Origin: Cohnella fermenti
GTDB lineage: Bacteria; Bacillota; Bacilli; Paenibacillales; Paenibacillaceae
Length of the DNA: 64,000 nucleotides
Assembly: GCF_004801405.1 (NCBI RefSeq)
Contig: NZ_SSOB01000028.1
Coordinates: forward strand, 42,160-106,159
Direction: 5' to 3'
Of this stretch, positions 41,851-50,747 are shown piece after piece (position 1 is the first letter of the stretch; every line of letters begins with the position of its first letter). A program made the translations under genes and the position numbers. The notes beneath the pieces were generated by a model, which saw only the letters and a program-made list of their open reading frames with translations, was not told where the DNA came from and did not search any database.

Positions 41851-42140
41851 TTTTATGCGAAAATTCACATTCATTCGGTGCTTGTGGGGCGCCGTGCGCG
41901 GGGTTTCATGTGAAATTTCGCATTCGTTCGGCGTTTCGACGGCTGGCGGAGGCTTTTTATGTGAAATTTCGCATTCGTTCGAAGGAAACAGCCGGACCGC
42001 GGGGCTTTTTATGTGAAATTTCACATTCGTTCGGCGTTTCGACGGCTGGCGGAGGCTTTTTATGTGAAATTTCGCATTCGTTCGAGGGGAACAGCCGGAC
42101 CGCGGGGCTGCGTATGTAGTTTGTGTAGCGTTCATTCGAG
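41851..42140 (+). repeat. Six-copy array of the ~52-bp-period palindromic repeat
   Basis: The ATG of the core ATGTGAAATTTCRCATTC occurs at 41855, 41908, 41959, 42011, 42062 and, degenerate, 42114: spacings 53, 51, 52, 51 and 52. The copy at 42011 has a perfect palindrome, ATGTGAAATTTCACAT. Between copies two spacer sequences alternate: GTTTCGACGGCTGGCGGAGG and GGAAACAGCCGGACCGCGGG. So the region is also a ~103-bp tandem duplication. Confidence 0.9.
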
Positions 42141-42195
42141 AATTGAGAAGCCGGGGACGATAGATGAGGCTACTGAGCGAATGGGAGAAGCGACA
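42113..42195 (+). repeat. Direct repeat of ~78 bp, left copy
   Basis: From TATGTAGTTTGTGTAGCG to GAGCGAATGGGAGAAG this segment is matched by 42339-42418 with about 90% identity, 226 bp away. It begins with a degenerate ~52-bp-family copy and ends in the 18-bp-core repeat, linking the two families. Confidence 0.85.
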
Positions 42196-42200
42196 TAATA
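42173..42200 (+). repeat. 18-bp-core interspersed repeat, copy 3
   Basis: CTGAGCGAATGGGAGAAGCG followed by ACATAATA: a variant of the GGGAGAAGAGACATAATG family, inside the left copy of the 78-bp direct repeat. Confidence 0.65.
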
Positions 42201-42338
42201 GTTTTTGCACACACTGGGTAAGTTCAGCTCCGAGTCAGTTGCTGAATCTGGCTTTGAGTCAGGCTGCCGAATGTGGTTTTTCGTATTTGTTCGGAGGTAC
42301 GGTTTGTTTGAGGGAGTGCGGCCGGGTCGCCAAGCTGC

Positions 42339-42418
42339 ATATGTAGTTTGTGTGGCGTTCATTTGAGGATTGAGGGGCCGGGGACGATAGGCGAGGCAAC
42401 TGAGCGAATGGGAGAAGA
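42339..42418 (+). repeat. Direct repeat of ~78 bp, right copy
   Basis: Begins TATGTAGTTTGTGTGGCG and ends GAGCGAATGGGAGAAG; see the left copy at 42113-42195. Confidence 0.85.
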
Positions 42419-42427
42419 AGCATAATG
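42400..42427 (+). repeat. 18-bp-core interspersed repeat, copy 4
   Basis: CTGAGCGAATGGGAGAAGAA followed by GCATAATG, in the right copy of the 78-bp direct repeat. Confidence 0.65.
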
Positions 42428-42477
42428 GAAAAAGAGGCGTACATAGAGGATGAGGCACACATAGAAGAGGCACAAAT

Positions 42478-42516
42478 AATAGATTAAGCAAGCCCGACCT
42501 CCCGGCCGGGCTTGCT
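42478..42516 (-). terminator. Terminator after lysC
   Basis: A perfect 10-bp stem AGCAAGCCCG/CGGGCTTGCT with a 10-nt loop (42487-42516), followed on the minus strand by TTAATCTATTATTTG. It lies about 55 nt past the lysC stop. Confidence 0.85.
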
Positions 42517-42571
42517 GTATCGCGGCGGTGTTGCCCGCTAGCGCATGATATTGCCGACAATCGCGATAGAT

Positions 42572-43825
<1,254 letters not shown>

Positions 43826-43911
43826 CGGGTTTTCACTCCTTGATCATGCTTCTGGTTCATTCAACTGCATACAGCAGTATATTATAGCACAACTATTTAG
43901 GCCCAGAAATA

Positions 43912-43955
43912 TAAAAAATCCTTGCCCCGCACATTTGTGTGCACGGGACAAGGAC
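43912..43955 (-). terminator. Terminator after efp
   Basis: TCCTTG and adjoining CCCG-GCACA arms facing TGTGC-CGGG and CAAGGA, with the minus strand continuing TTTTTTATATTTC. It lies 22 nt past the efp stop and ~85 nt before lysC. Confidence 0.85.
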
Positions 43956-43977
43956 TTGTCCGTCTCGCTGCGAACGA

Positions 43978-44535
43978 TTACGCGCGGGAGACGTACTTGC
44001 CTTCGCGGGTATCGATCGTCAGAACGTCGCCTTCGTTGATGAAGAGCGGCACTTGAACGTTCAGGCCGGTCTCGAGCTTGGCGTTCTTCGTCGCGCCGGT
44101 GGCGGTGTTGCCCTTGATGCCCGGCTCGGTCTCGACGACCTTCAGGTCGACGCTGTTCGGGATGTTGATCCCGATGATCTCGCCTTGGTAGCTCTGGATG
44201 TTGACGTTCATGTTCTCGAGCAGGAAGTTGATCTCCCATTCGAGCTGCTTCTTGTCCAGGTTGAACTGGTCGTAAGTCTCGTTATCCATGAACGTGTATT
44301 CGCTGCCGGAGTTGTACAGGTATTGCACCTGACGGTTCTCGACGTGAGCGCGAACGACGTTCTCGCCTGCGCGGAACGTCTTCTCGATCGCGTTGCCGTT
44401 GCGCAGGTTCTTCAGCTTCGTGCGCACGAACGCGGCGCCCTTGCCCGGCTTGACGTGCTGGAAGTCGACGACGGAGCAGAGGTCGCCGTCCACTTCGATG
44501 GTAAGGCCTGTCTTCAGATCGTTAACGGAAATCAC
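43978..44535 (-). CDS. efp: Translation elongation factor P
   Basis: A 185-residue, three-domain beta-barrel factor that relieves ribosome stalling at polyproline. The tip of domain I is VKPGKGAAFVRTKL, with Lys32 the residue modified in other bacteria. Conserved C-terminal DTREGKYVSRA. ATG 44535 is preceded by GGAGGGAA. Follows yqhT by 75 nt, as in the B. subtilis yqhR-aroQ-yqhT-efp cluster. Several proteins in this window are Pro-rich (SpoIIIAA, AccB), though none need it particularly. Confidence 0.98.
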   Translation of the reverse strand: MISVNDLKTGLTIEVDGDLCSVVDFQHVKPGKGAAFVRTKLKNLRNGNAIEKTFRAGENVVRAHVENRQVQYLYNSGSEYTFMDNETYDQFNLDKKQLEWEINFLLENMNVNIQSYQGEIIGINIPNSVDLKVVETEPGIKGNTATGATKNAKLETGLNVQVPLFINEGDVLTIDTREGKYVSRA

Positions 44536-44610
44536 TTTGAAAATTCCCTCCTGTGGAAACGTGGCTCTCTGACGGAAGCAAGATCGGAACGGAAGCCAGT
44601 CACAACGGTG

Positions 44611-45684
44611 CTAGTCCAGAACGATGAGCTCCTTCGGAGAACGAGTAAGTATTTTAATCCCGTCATCCGTCACGACGACGTCGTCTTCGATCCGCACTCC
44701 TCCGAAGCCGGGGAGATAAATGCCGGGCTCGACCGTGACGATCATGCCGGGGGTTAAAATCGTGTCGGAATTCCGCGCCAGCCGAGGCCCCTCGTGCACC
44801 TCGAGACCGATCCCGTGACCGGTGCTATGGCCGAAATATTCTCCATAACCATACCTTGTAATGATATCTCTCGTCAAGGCGTCGCCTTCGTGACCGGTCA
44901 TTCCGGGGCGCAGATTAGCCAGCGCATGAAGCTGGGCTTCCAGGACGATTGCGTAAATCTCGCGATGGCGGTCGGTCGGCTGCCCGACAACGACGGTTCG
45001 CGTAATATCGGAGCAATATCCCTTGTAATAAGCTCCGAAGTCGAGCGTGACGAACTCGCCGCTGCCGATAATCTTGTCGCTCGCCTTGCCGTGCGGAAGC
45101 GACGAGCGCTCGCCGGAGGCGACGATCGTCTCGAAGGACGTGCCGGACGCGCCTTCCTTCCTCATGAAGAATTCAAGCTCCAGCGCGACCGACTCTTCCG
45201 TGACTCCCGGCTTGATATAGCCGAGGATGTGCCCGAACGCCCGGTCGGCGAGATCGGCCGCTTCCTGAATGACCGCAATCTCCGCTTCGTCCTTGACGAC
45301 GCGCTGCTTCTCGATGATTCCGTTCGAGAGGACCAGTTCGATCGGCTTCAGCTTCTCTTGAATGCTCAGGAACGTCGCGTGATTCAGGTCGTTCTCCTCG
45401 ATAAGAAGCTTCGCCACGCCCCACTTCGCGAGCAGCGCCGCCACGTCGCCGTACAGGCCGGGCCCGTGCTCGGCGATCTCGAAGCCCTTCGCTTGCTGGG
45501 GCGCTTGCTCCCGGTAGCGGAAGTCGGTAACCAAGGCCGCATGCTCGGCCGAGATCAGGACAACGCCGGCGCTGCCGGTGAAGCCCGTCAAGTACCGCCG
45601 GTTGAACGCGTTCGTGACGAGGATGGCATCTCCTCCCAGCTCTCCCAATGCCGCTCTTGCTCGGCTGACTCTCTCGTTAGGCAT
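44611..45684 (-). CDS. yqhT: Xaa-Pro peptidase family protein (YqhT)
   Basis: A 357-residue M24 metallopeptidase that removes N-terminal residues preceding proline. The N-terminal creatinase-like domain (1-125, NAFNRRYLTGFTGSAG) precedes the pita-bread domain with metal ligands Asp in LDFGAYYKGYCSDITRT (two), His in GHSTGHGIGLEVHE, and Glu in TVEPGIY and RIEDDVVV: all five present. Length is usual (353 in B. subtilis). ATG 45684 is preceded by GGGAGGAAG. It lies 21 nt after aroQ. Confidence 0.95.
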   Translation of the reverse strand: MPNERVSRARAALGELGGDAILVTNAFNRRYLTGFTGSAGVVLISAEHAALVTDFRYREQAPQQAKGFEIAEHGPGLYGDVAALLAKWGVAKLLIEENDLNHATFLSIQEKLKPIELVLSNGIIEKQRVVKDEAEIAVIQEAADLADRAFGHILGYIKPGVTEESVALELEFFMRKEGASGTSFETIVASGERSSLPHGKASDKIIGSGEFVTLDFGAYYKGYCSDITRTVVVGQPTDRHREIYAIVLEAQLHALANLRPGMTGHEGDALTRDIITRYGYGEYFGHSTGHGIGLEVHEGPRLARNSDTILTPGMIVTVEPGIYLPGFGGVRIEDDVVVTDDGIKILTRSPKELIVLD

Positions 45685-45705
45685 CCGTCTTCCTCCCTTA
45701 ATGAG

Positions 45706-46152
45706 TTATTCCGCCGAGGAGGCGAGATGACGGCACAGCGCCTGCAGGGCCAACTCGTAGCCGTAAGCGCCGAAGCCCGCGATCTGGCCCACGCACATCG
45801 CTGCGGTCATCGAGACATGGCGGAACGACTCCCGCTTGTGGATATTGGACAGATGCACCTCCACGGTCGGAAGACCGACGGAGGCGATGCCGTCCCGCAG
45901 CGCGATGCTCGTATGCGTATACGCGCCCGGGTTGATAACGATTCCGTCCATTCGGCCGTAAGCGGCATGAATCTTGTCAAGCAGGTCGCCCTCGTGGTTG
46001 GACTGGTAAAATTCCAGTTCGACGCCGAGGCGGCCGGCCGCCTCGAGCAGGTTCCGTTCGATCTGCTTCAGCGTATCCGAGCCGTAGATTCCCGGCTCCC
46101 GAACGCCCAGCATGTTCAGGTTAGGTCCGTTCAGCACCAATATACGAGTCAT
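45706..46152 (-). CDS. aroQ: Type II 3-dehydroquinate dehydratase
   Basis: A 148-residue enzyme of the shikimate pathway dehydrating 3-dehydroquinate. Motifs: LVLNGPNLNMLGVREPGIYG with the catalytic Tyr, QSNHEGDLLDKIH, INPGAYTHTSIALRD and VEVHLSNIHKRESFRH with the catalytic His and Arg loop. ATG 46152 follows GGGGAGCG; the frame continues upstream to 46278, overlapping yqhR, but family length excludes that. Between yqhR and yqhT, as in B. subtilis (yqhS). Confidence 0.97.
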   Translation of the reverse strand: MTRILVLNGPNLNMLGVREPGIYGSDTLKQIERNLLEAAGRLGVELEFYQSNHEGDLLDKIHAAYGRMDGIVINPGAYTHTSIALRDGIASVGLPTVEVHLSNIHKRESFRHVSMTAAMCVGQIAGFGAYGYELALQALCRHLASSAE

Positions 46153-46192
46153 GATCCGCGCTCCCCAATGAATCCGTTTAAACTTCCGTGAT

Positions 46193-46774
46193 TCATTGTA
46201 GCACAGCGTCATCCCCGCCTGCCATACGGCCGCGTCCGCCGCTCGCCTTGGGATTAGGTTCGCGCGCGCCTTCGTCATGGAATTCGAAGGCGATGCTGTA
46301 GCCGATGAAGAGTCCCCAGATCAGATAAAGGCCAAGCTCGCTGAAGATGCTGTTCCAGCCGATGACACGCAGCGATTCGGTAAGACCGGCAGGCGGCCCG
46401 ATCGCCGCGAACAGCAGCGCCCACCACGCGGCCCCGAACACGATTCCGGGCCAGGGACCCCGCAGCGCCCCGAGCAGCAGCCAATAGACGAACGCGGCGA
46501 CGATCGACATGACGATGAACATCGCAAGGCCCATGCAATGCCAGAACACGCTGTTCAAGGCGTCCCTGCGCACCCAAGGGTCCGCGAGGAACGCTTGCGG
46601 AACGTTCGTAAGCTTGAGGCTGACGAGAAGCCAGCGCAGCAGACCCCAGATCAATCCGGCGAAGAAGCCGATCTGCAGCGCATACATAGCCGCACGCCTG
46701 GCGGTCGTTTTCTTCCTGCGGTTTCCCATACGCTCCTGCTCATGGCTGCGCTTGTGCTCATCCTTATCCGACAT
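46193..46774 (-). CDS. yqhR: YqhR family membrane protein
   Basis: A 193-residue protein with a charged N-terminal region (about 1-27), four hydrophobic segments (about 31-53, 80-102, 110-128 and 145-163) and a Gly/Arg tail. The segment pattern, including ALQIGFFAGLIWGLLRWLLV and LGLYLIWGLFIGYSIAFEF, and the position before aroQ match B. subtilis YqhR, whose function is unknown. Minus-strand start ATG 46774 follows AAGGGAGG. It is divergent from yqhQ, with ~190 nt between. Confidence 0.88.
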   Translation of the reverse strand: MSDKDEHKRSHEQERMGNRRKKTTARRAAMYALQIGFFAGLIWGLLRWLLVSLKLTNVPQAFLADPWVRRDALNSVFWHCMGLAMFIVMSIVAAFVYWLLLGALRGPWPGIVFGAAWWALLFAAIGPPAGLTESLRVIGWNSIFSELGLYLIWGLFIGYSIAFEFHDEGAREPNPKASGGRGRMAGGDDAVLQ

Positions 46775-46963
46775 GGCGCGAACCTCCCTTGCCCTCGATA
46801 TCGCTATCTAGTATAAGCTTCGGGACGCCCGCCTACTCGGAGTGCTGCGGGGCTGGCACGGCGAGCAGCCGTTCCCTGTGGCATTGTAAGCGGGATTCCT
46901 GTAAAATAAGCGTAAACCGGAAGTTGCCGCTTCCTTAAAGTTCTAAACAAAGAAGGTGATCGC

Positions 46964-47935
46964 TTGGCTCAGCAGCCGAACACAGCATACGGAGGACAGG
47001 CCGTTATTGAAGGAGTCATGTTCCAGGGGCGCCACGTCAATGTCACGGCGGTTAGACGCAAGAACCAAGAAATCGCTTTTTACGAAGTGCCGCGGGGCCA
47101 GACGCCCACGATCGTTAAATGGTTGAAGAAGATCCCGTTCATTCGCGGCCTTGTCGGCATCGTCGAATCGTCGGCGAAGGGCTCCCAGCATCTCAACTTC
47201 TCCGCCGAAGCGTATGCCGAAGACGAATCGACTCCGGAGGAGAGCGCCAAGGCGAAGGAGAAGGAGAAGTGGAGCCTGTCGATGATTCTCGGCGTCGCGG
47301 TCGTGGGCGTTCTGAGCTTCGTGTTTGGGAAAATTATTTTCAACGCGGTGCCGGCCTTCCTCGAGAGCGAGATCTTCGGCCGGGCGTTCGACAACAAGGT
47401 GCTGCACAACATTCTCGAAGGCGTCATCAAGATCGGGCTCCTGCTCTTCTACCTGTGGATGATCTCGAAGACGCCGATTATCAAGCGGCTGTTCCAGTAT
47501 CACGGAGCGGAGCATAAGGTAATCAGCGCCTACGAGGCGGGCGACGAGCTTACGATTGCGAACGTGCAGCGCGCAAGCCGCTTGCATTACCGTTGCGGCA
47601 GCAGCTTCATCATCTTCACCGTCATCGTCGGCGTCATCCTCTATTCGTTCCCGATCTTCCATTGGGACACCGTCTGGGAGAGAATTTGGATTCGGATCGC
47701 CCTGCTCCCCGTCGTTATCGGCATCTCCTACGAGGTGCTGAAGTGGACGAACGCCGTCCGCGACTTCCCGGTGCTTCGCTGGCTCGGTTATCCGGGTCTG
47801 TGGCTGCAGCTCTTGACGACGAAGGAACCGAACGACGAGCAAGTAGCCGTCTCGATCGCTTCCTTCAACCGGATGATGGAGCTCGACCGCGAATACAGCG
47901 CCCGGCCGCAAGCTGTCGCTTCCGTCTCGGCCTGA
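46964..47935 (+). CDS. yqhQ: YqhQ, DUF1385 family membrane protein
   Basis: A 323-residue protein. The start MAQQPNTAYGGQAVIEGVMF is the DUF1385 hallmark (YGGQAVIEGVMmrg), followed by FQYHGAEHKVISAYEAG and RLHYRCGSSFIIF, also diagnostic. Four to five TM helices are interspersed. TTG 46964 has AGAAGGTGA at good spacing. Function is unsettled: DUF1385 proteins have been linked to metal or membrane processes. A candidate -10 TAAAAT lies at about 46898. Confidence 0.93.
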   Translation: MAQQPNTAYGGQAVIEGVMFQGRHVNVTAVRRKNQEIAFYEVPRGQTPTIVKWLKKIPFIRGLVGIVESSAKGSQHLNFSAEAYAEDESTPEESAKAKEKEKWSLSMILGVAVVGVLSFVFGKIIFNAVPAFLESEIFGRAFDNKVLHNILEGVIKIGLLLFYLWMISKTPIIKRLFQYHGAEHKVISAYEAGDELTIANVQRASRLHYRCGSSFIIFTVIVGVILYSFPIFHWDTVWERIWIRIALLPVVIGISYEVLKWTNAVRDFPVLRWLGYPGLWLQLLTTKEPNDEQVAVSIASFNRMMELDREYSARPQAVASVSA

Positions 47936-47955
47936 TAACAAAGGAGGACAACGCC

Positions 47956-48288
47956 ATGCGCAGACGTTACGGACCTGTCGCGATCGTCCTGTTCGCACTG
48001 ATCGCTGTCGGAATCGTCGGCCAGATCCTGAGAGGCGCGTCCTCGCTGCTGATTCCGGTCGTTCTGATCGCCATCGTCTATCTGCTCTACAAGTTCCCGC
48101 CGAACCGCTGGGGCAGAAGCTCTTCCGGGGAATCGTCGAAGTACCGCCAGGCCGCCGCCAAGAGCCGGCAGCGCGGGCTCGCGAAGGAACGCGAAGAGAG
48201 CCAGAGCCGCGCCAAGCGCCGGGCCGCTCCTTTCCGCGTCATCGAAGGCAACAAGAAGAACGACGAGGAGCCTCCGCGCTATCACTGA
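47956..48288 (+). CDS. Small membrane protein in the yqhP position
   Basis: A 110-residue protein from ATG 47956 with AAAGGAGG upstream, 20 nt after the yqhQ stop. It has two hydrophobic segments (about 7-24 and 28-44, VAIVLFALIAVGIVGQIL and LLIPVVLIAIVYLLYKFPP), then a Lys/Arg/Ser-rich soluble half ending RYH. B. subtilis has yqhP next to yqhQ, but I cannot confirm homology, so I give no symbol. The basic tail suggests it faces the cytoplasm and nucleic acid or phospholipid. Confidence 0.8.
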   Translation: MRRRYGPVAIVLFALIAVGIVGQILRGASSLLIPVVLIAIVYLLYKFPPNRWGRSSSGESSKYRQAAAKSRQRGLAKEREESQSRAKRRAAPFRVIEGNKKNDEEPPRYH

Positions 48289-48322
48289 ACCGCAATCAAG
48301 GCGCAATCAAGACGTACCAACA

Positions 48323-48368
48323 AACCCCCGATCGGCCGTCGCAAGCGGCTGATCGGGGGTTCTTTTCG
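48323..48368. terminator. Bidirectional terminator between the yqhQ unit and the patatin gene
   Basis: A 10-bp perfect outer stem, ACCCCCGATC/GATCGGGGGT, with an inner GGCCG/CGGCT pairing, followed by TTCTTTT on the plus strand and TTTGTT on the minus. It lies between two convergent genes. Confidence 0.85.
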
Positions 48369-48372
48369 CTTT

Positions 48373-49347
48373 TTAGCTCTTCGGCTGGATCGTGACGGTC
48401 AGCCTGCCCGTCTTCGGGTCGCAGTTGCGGAAGTACTTGGCGCCCGCCTCCAGGCCGGAACGGTACAGCTTCTCGCTCTTCTCCGCGGACAAGTGGAAGT
48501 CCGTCGTCCGCACGCCGAGGGTAGGAATCTTGATTGTGCGAACCCGGTTGTTCTGCTCGATATAACGCTCGTCGTGGGCGCTCAGCATCGTCTCGAACAT
48601 CGCCTGGAACATCGAGATCGGCCCCTTGATCCGGTGCGCTCTCACGTCATTGCGGCCAACCATCTGGAAGCCGATGACGGGAACGGCCTCTTCCCCGTCC
48701 TCGTTCTTGTCCCCGTCGAAAATCCACAGCGGGAAGTTGCTGAGCACACCGCCGTCGACGACATACGAGGAACGCCCGAGGACAAGCTTGCGCCTCCTCT
48801 TGCCGGTCTGCGGCCTCGCAGCCGGAATCAGCACCGGGTCGAAGAAGTACGGGATGCTGACGCTCATGCGAATCGCCCGGGCCACTTCCAGGTGAAGCGG
48901 ATCGATGCCGTAATCCTCGATGTCGTCCGGAAGGACAAGAAGCCTGCCGTTCGTAATGTCGGAGGCGGTAATCTTGAGCTTGCCGAGCGGCAGGTCGGCG
49001 AACGTGCGCACGCCTCGCTTCGCCAGCAGGTCGCGTATCCATTCCTCCAGCGCGTCGCCCGAGTACAGCCCCTTCTTAAGAAACAGCCGGATCGCCGGAC
49101 CGAGCACCTTCACGTTGAACAAAGGCGATCTTCGCAGGAACTTGGAGAACGGAGCGGACTCGATGATCAGCTTCATCTCCGCGGCACTGTAGCCGGTCGC
49201 AAGCAGCGCCGCAACGATGCTGCCGGAGGATGTGCCGGCCACCCGGTGGAACCGGACCTCGTGAAGCTCAGCCGCCCGCACGGCGCCGACAAGCGAGATG
49301 CCCTTGACGCCGCCGCCTTCGAACACGCCGTTCACCTTCATCATCAT
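48373..49347 (-). CDS. yqhO: Patatin-like phospholipase (YqhO)
   Basis: A 324-residue patatin-family lipase. The oxyanion loop is FEGGGVKGISLVGA, the nucleophile Ser in GTSSGSIVAAL (GxSxG) and the catalytic Asp in VVDGGVLSNFPLW. Three ATGs in a row (49347, 49344, 49341) follow GGGAGGGGG; I use the first. B. subtilis YqhO occupies the same place next to mntR. Presumably a lipid acyl hydrolase; no signal peptide, so cytoplasmic or peripheral. Converges with the yqhQ operon. Confidence 0.92.
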   Translation of the reverse strand: MMMKVNGVFEGGGVKGISLVGAVRAAELHEVRFHRVAGTSSGSIVAALLATGYSAAEMKLIIESAPFSKFLRRSPLFNVKVLGPAIRLFLKKGLYSGDALEEWIRDLLAKRGVRTFADLPLGKLKITASDITNGRLLVLPDDIEDYGIDPLHLEVARAIRMSVSIPYFFDPVLIPAARPQTGKRRRKLVLGRSSYVVDGGVLSNFPLWIFDGDKNEDGEEAVPVIGFQMVGRNDVRAHRIKGPISMFQAMFETMLSAHDERYIEQNNRVRTIKIPTLGVRTTDFHLSAEKSEKLYRSGLEAGAKYFRNCDPKTGRLTVTIQPKS

Positions 49348-49487
49348 CGCTCCCCCTCCCGCGTACAGCATATGCTCAGGGAAGAGCGAACAGTACATTC
49401 GGCTTGAACGCAGCAACGGACAGAATAAACGCCAATAGCAACGGGCCATCCGGAAGTCCCCGAGGGTTCTCCGAATAGCCCGTCCAT

Positions 49488-49910
49488 CTATTCCTTATCC
49501 AATTCGGCACGAATGCCGTAAAGCTCCTCCACCCGCTTTGGGTCTTGCTTGAAGTACTCGACCAGCGTCTCGATGCACGTAATCGAATCCCAACTCAAGT
49601 GATGCTCGATCCCTTCCACGTCGCGGTAGATGTTCTCCTCCTGAACGCCGATCGTCTTGAGGAACGCCTCCAGCAGATGATGCCGGTCGACAAGTCTCTT
49701 GCCTATCTTCTTGCCCTTGGATGTCAGCACGAGTCCGCGGTACTTCTCGTAGATAAGGTAATTATCCTTGTCCAGCTTCTGGATCATCTTCGTTACGGAA
49801 GAAGGATGCACCTCCAGCCCTTCGGCGATATCCGAAACGCGAGCATAGCCCTTCTCGTCGATCAGGCGATAGATCCGCTCCAGATAATCTTCCATACTTG
49901 GGGTCGGCAA
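49488..49910 (-). CDS. mntR: Manganese-dependent transcriptional regulator MntR
   Basis: A 140-residue DtxR-family repressor controlling manganese uptake and efflux. TTG 49910 gives a numbering identical to B. subtilis MntR: the metal ligands Asp8, Glu11, His77, Glu99, Glu102 and His103 all coincide. The helix-turn-helix includes VSDIAEGLEVHPSSVTKMI. There is no SH3 domain, as usual in MntR. It lies between yqhO and ccdA, as part of the conserved mntR-yqhO-... order. MntH or Mn-ABC genes are not seen here. Confidence 0.97.
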   Translation of the reverse strand: MPTPSMEDYLERIYRLIDEKGYARVSDIAEGLEVHPSSVTKMIQKLDKDNYLIYEKYRGLVLTSKGKKIGKRLVDRHHLLEAFLKTIGVQEENIYRDVEGIEHHLSWDSITCIETLVEYFKQDPKRVEELYGIRAELDKE

Positions 49911-50012
49911 TGCGGCTCCCCCTTTCCCAAGGCAGTCAATAACTCTTTAGTATCATACACCAGCGCAAAGTTGGGGAGCAAGTCTCACTTGCCAAGTCCG
50001 CTTGCGAAGCCG

Positions 50013-50723
50013 TCAGAATTTAAGCCAGTCCGGCGTCACGGAGTTCAGCCAGATCGTAATCGACGTCATCCGGTCCGTGAACAGCAGAACCCCCATGACA
50101 ATCATAAGCACGCCGCCGATCTTCATCAGCCGGTTCGAGTACTTGAGAATCCAGCGGGTCGAGCCGATGAAGAACGCCAGCACGAAGAACGGAACGCCGA
50201 ACCCGAGCGAATAGGCGGCCGTCATGCTCGCCCACGTTCCCGGCTGGCTGGCGGCCAGCGCGAGGATCGACGACAGAATCGGACCGACGCAAGGCGACCA
50301 GCCCGCGGAGAAGCCGACCCCGAAGATGAACGAACCGAGATAGCCCGCCGGCCTCCAGCTCATGTTTATTTTCCGCTCCTTCATCAGAAGCTGCGGTTGG
50401 AATACCCCCAGAAGGAACAGGCCCATCAGGATGATAAGCAGCGCCGAGATCTGACGGATCGGGTCCTGGTACTCCCGGAACGTCGACGCGAACGCGTTCG
50501 CCGTATAGCTGAGCGTGAAGAACACGAACGAGAACCCCAGAATGAAGAAGAACGTATGGGCCATCGTCCTCGTCCGCACGCTGCGGCTGGTGTCGGTCTT
50601 GAGCTGGGTTACGGTCATGCCGGTTATGTACGATAAATAAGACGGATACAAGGGCAGGCAGCACGGGGAGATGAAGGAGGCCAGCCCCCCCGCGAACGCG
50701 ATGCCGATATTGACTTCATTCAA
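50013..50723 (-). CDS. ccdA: Cytochrome c biogenesis protein CcdA
   Basis: A 236-residue membrane protein with six TM helices that moves reducing equivalents across the membrane to apocytochrome c thioreductases. Both redox Cys regions are present: SFISPCCLPLYPSYLSY in TM1 and GWSPCVGPILSSIL in TM4, each in a proline-rich frame typical of CcdA. ATG 50723 follows AGAGGAGAG. It lies 25 nt after the zinc permease gene and may be transcribed with it, which is not a usual pairing. CcdA is also needed for spore synthesis in B. subtilis. Confidence 0.93.
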   Translation of the reverse strand: MNEVNIGIAFAGGLASFISPCCLPLYPSYLSYITGMTVTQLKTDTSRSVRTRTMAHTFFFILGFSFVFFTLSYTANAFASTFREYQDPIRQISALLIILMGLFLLGVFQPQLLMKERKINMSWRPAGYLGSFIFGVGFSAGWSPCVGPILSSILALAASQPGTWASMTAAYSLGFGVPFFVLAFFIGSTRWILKYSNRLMKIGGVLMIVMGVLLFTDRMTSITIWLNSVTPDWLKF

Positions 50724-50747
50724 GCGAGGCCACTCTCCTCTGCTTTG

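Larger units (their letters stand above)
41752..42571. other. Repeat-rich intergenic region between the RCC1 gene and lysC
   Basis: About 820 bases without a supportable gene. It holds six copies of the ~52-bp-period repeat (41851-42140), a duplicated ~78-bp segment (42113-42195 and 42339-42418), two copies of the 18-bp-core repeat and the lysC terminator. Frames crossing this region show repeated peptide strings such as NECEISH only because the DNA repeats. Confidence 0.75.

Noticed and set aside
41851..42140. A CRISPR array, because of regular repeats and ~24-bp spacers
   Set aside because: The spacers are only two alternating sequences, repeats are palindromic across their whole core, and no cas gene is in the window.
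41752..42210. N-terminal extension of the RCC1 protein frame with NECEISH repeats
   Set aside because: It is translation of the DNA repeat array. A signal peptide with a good ribosome-binding site starts at 41751.
43826..43911. Lysine riboswitch upstream of lysC
   Set aside because: Only about 85 bases separate lysC from the efp terminator, too few for an L-box, and none of its motifs is visible.
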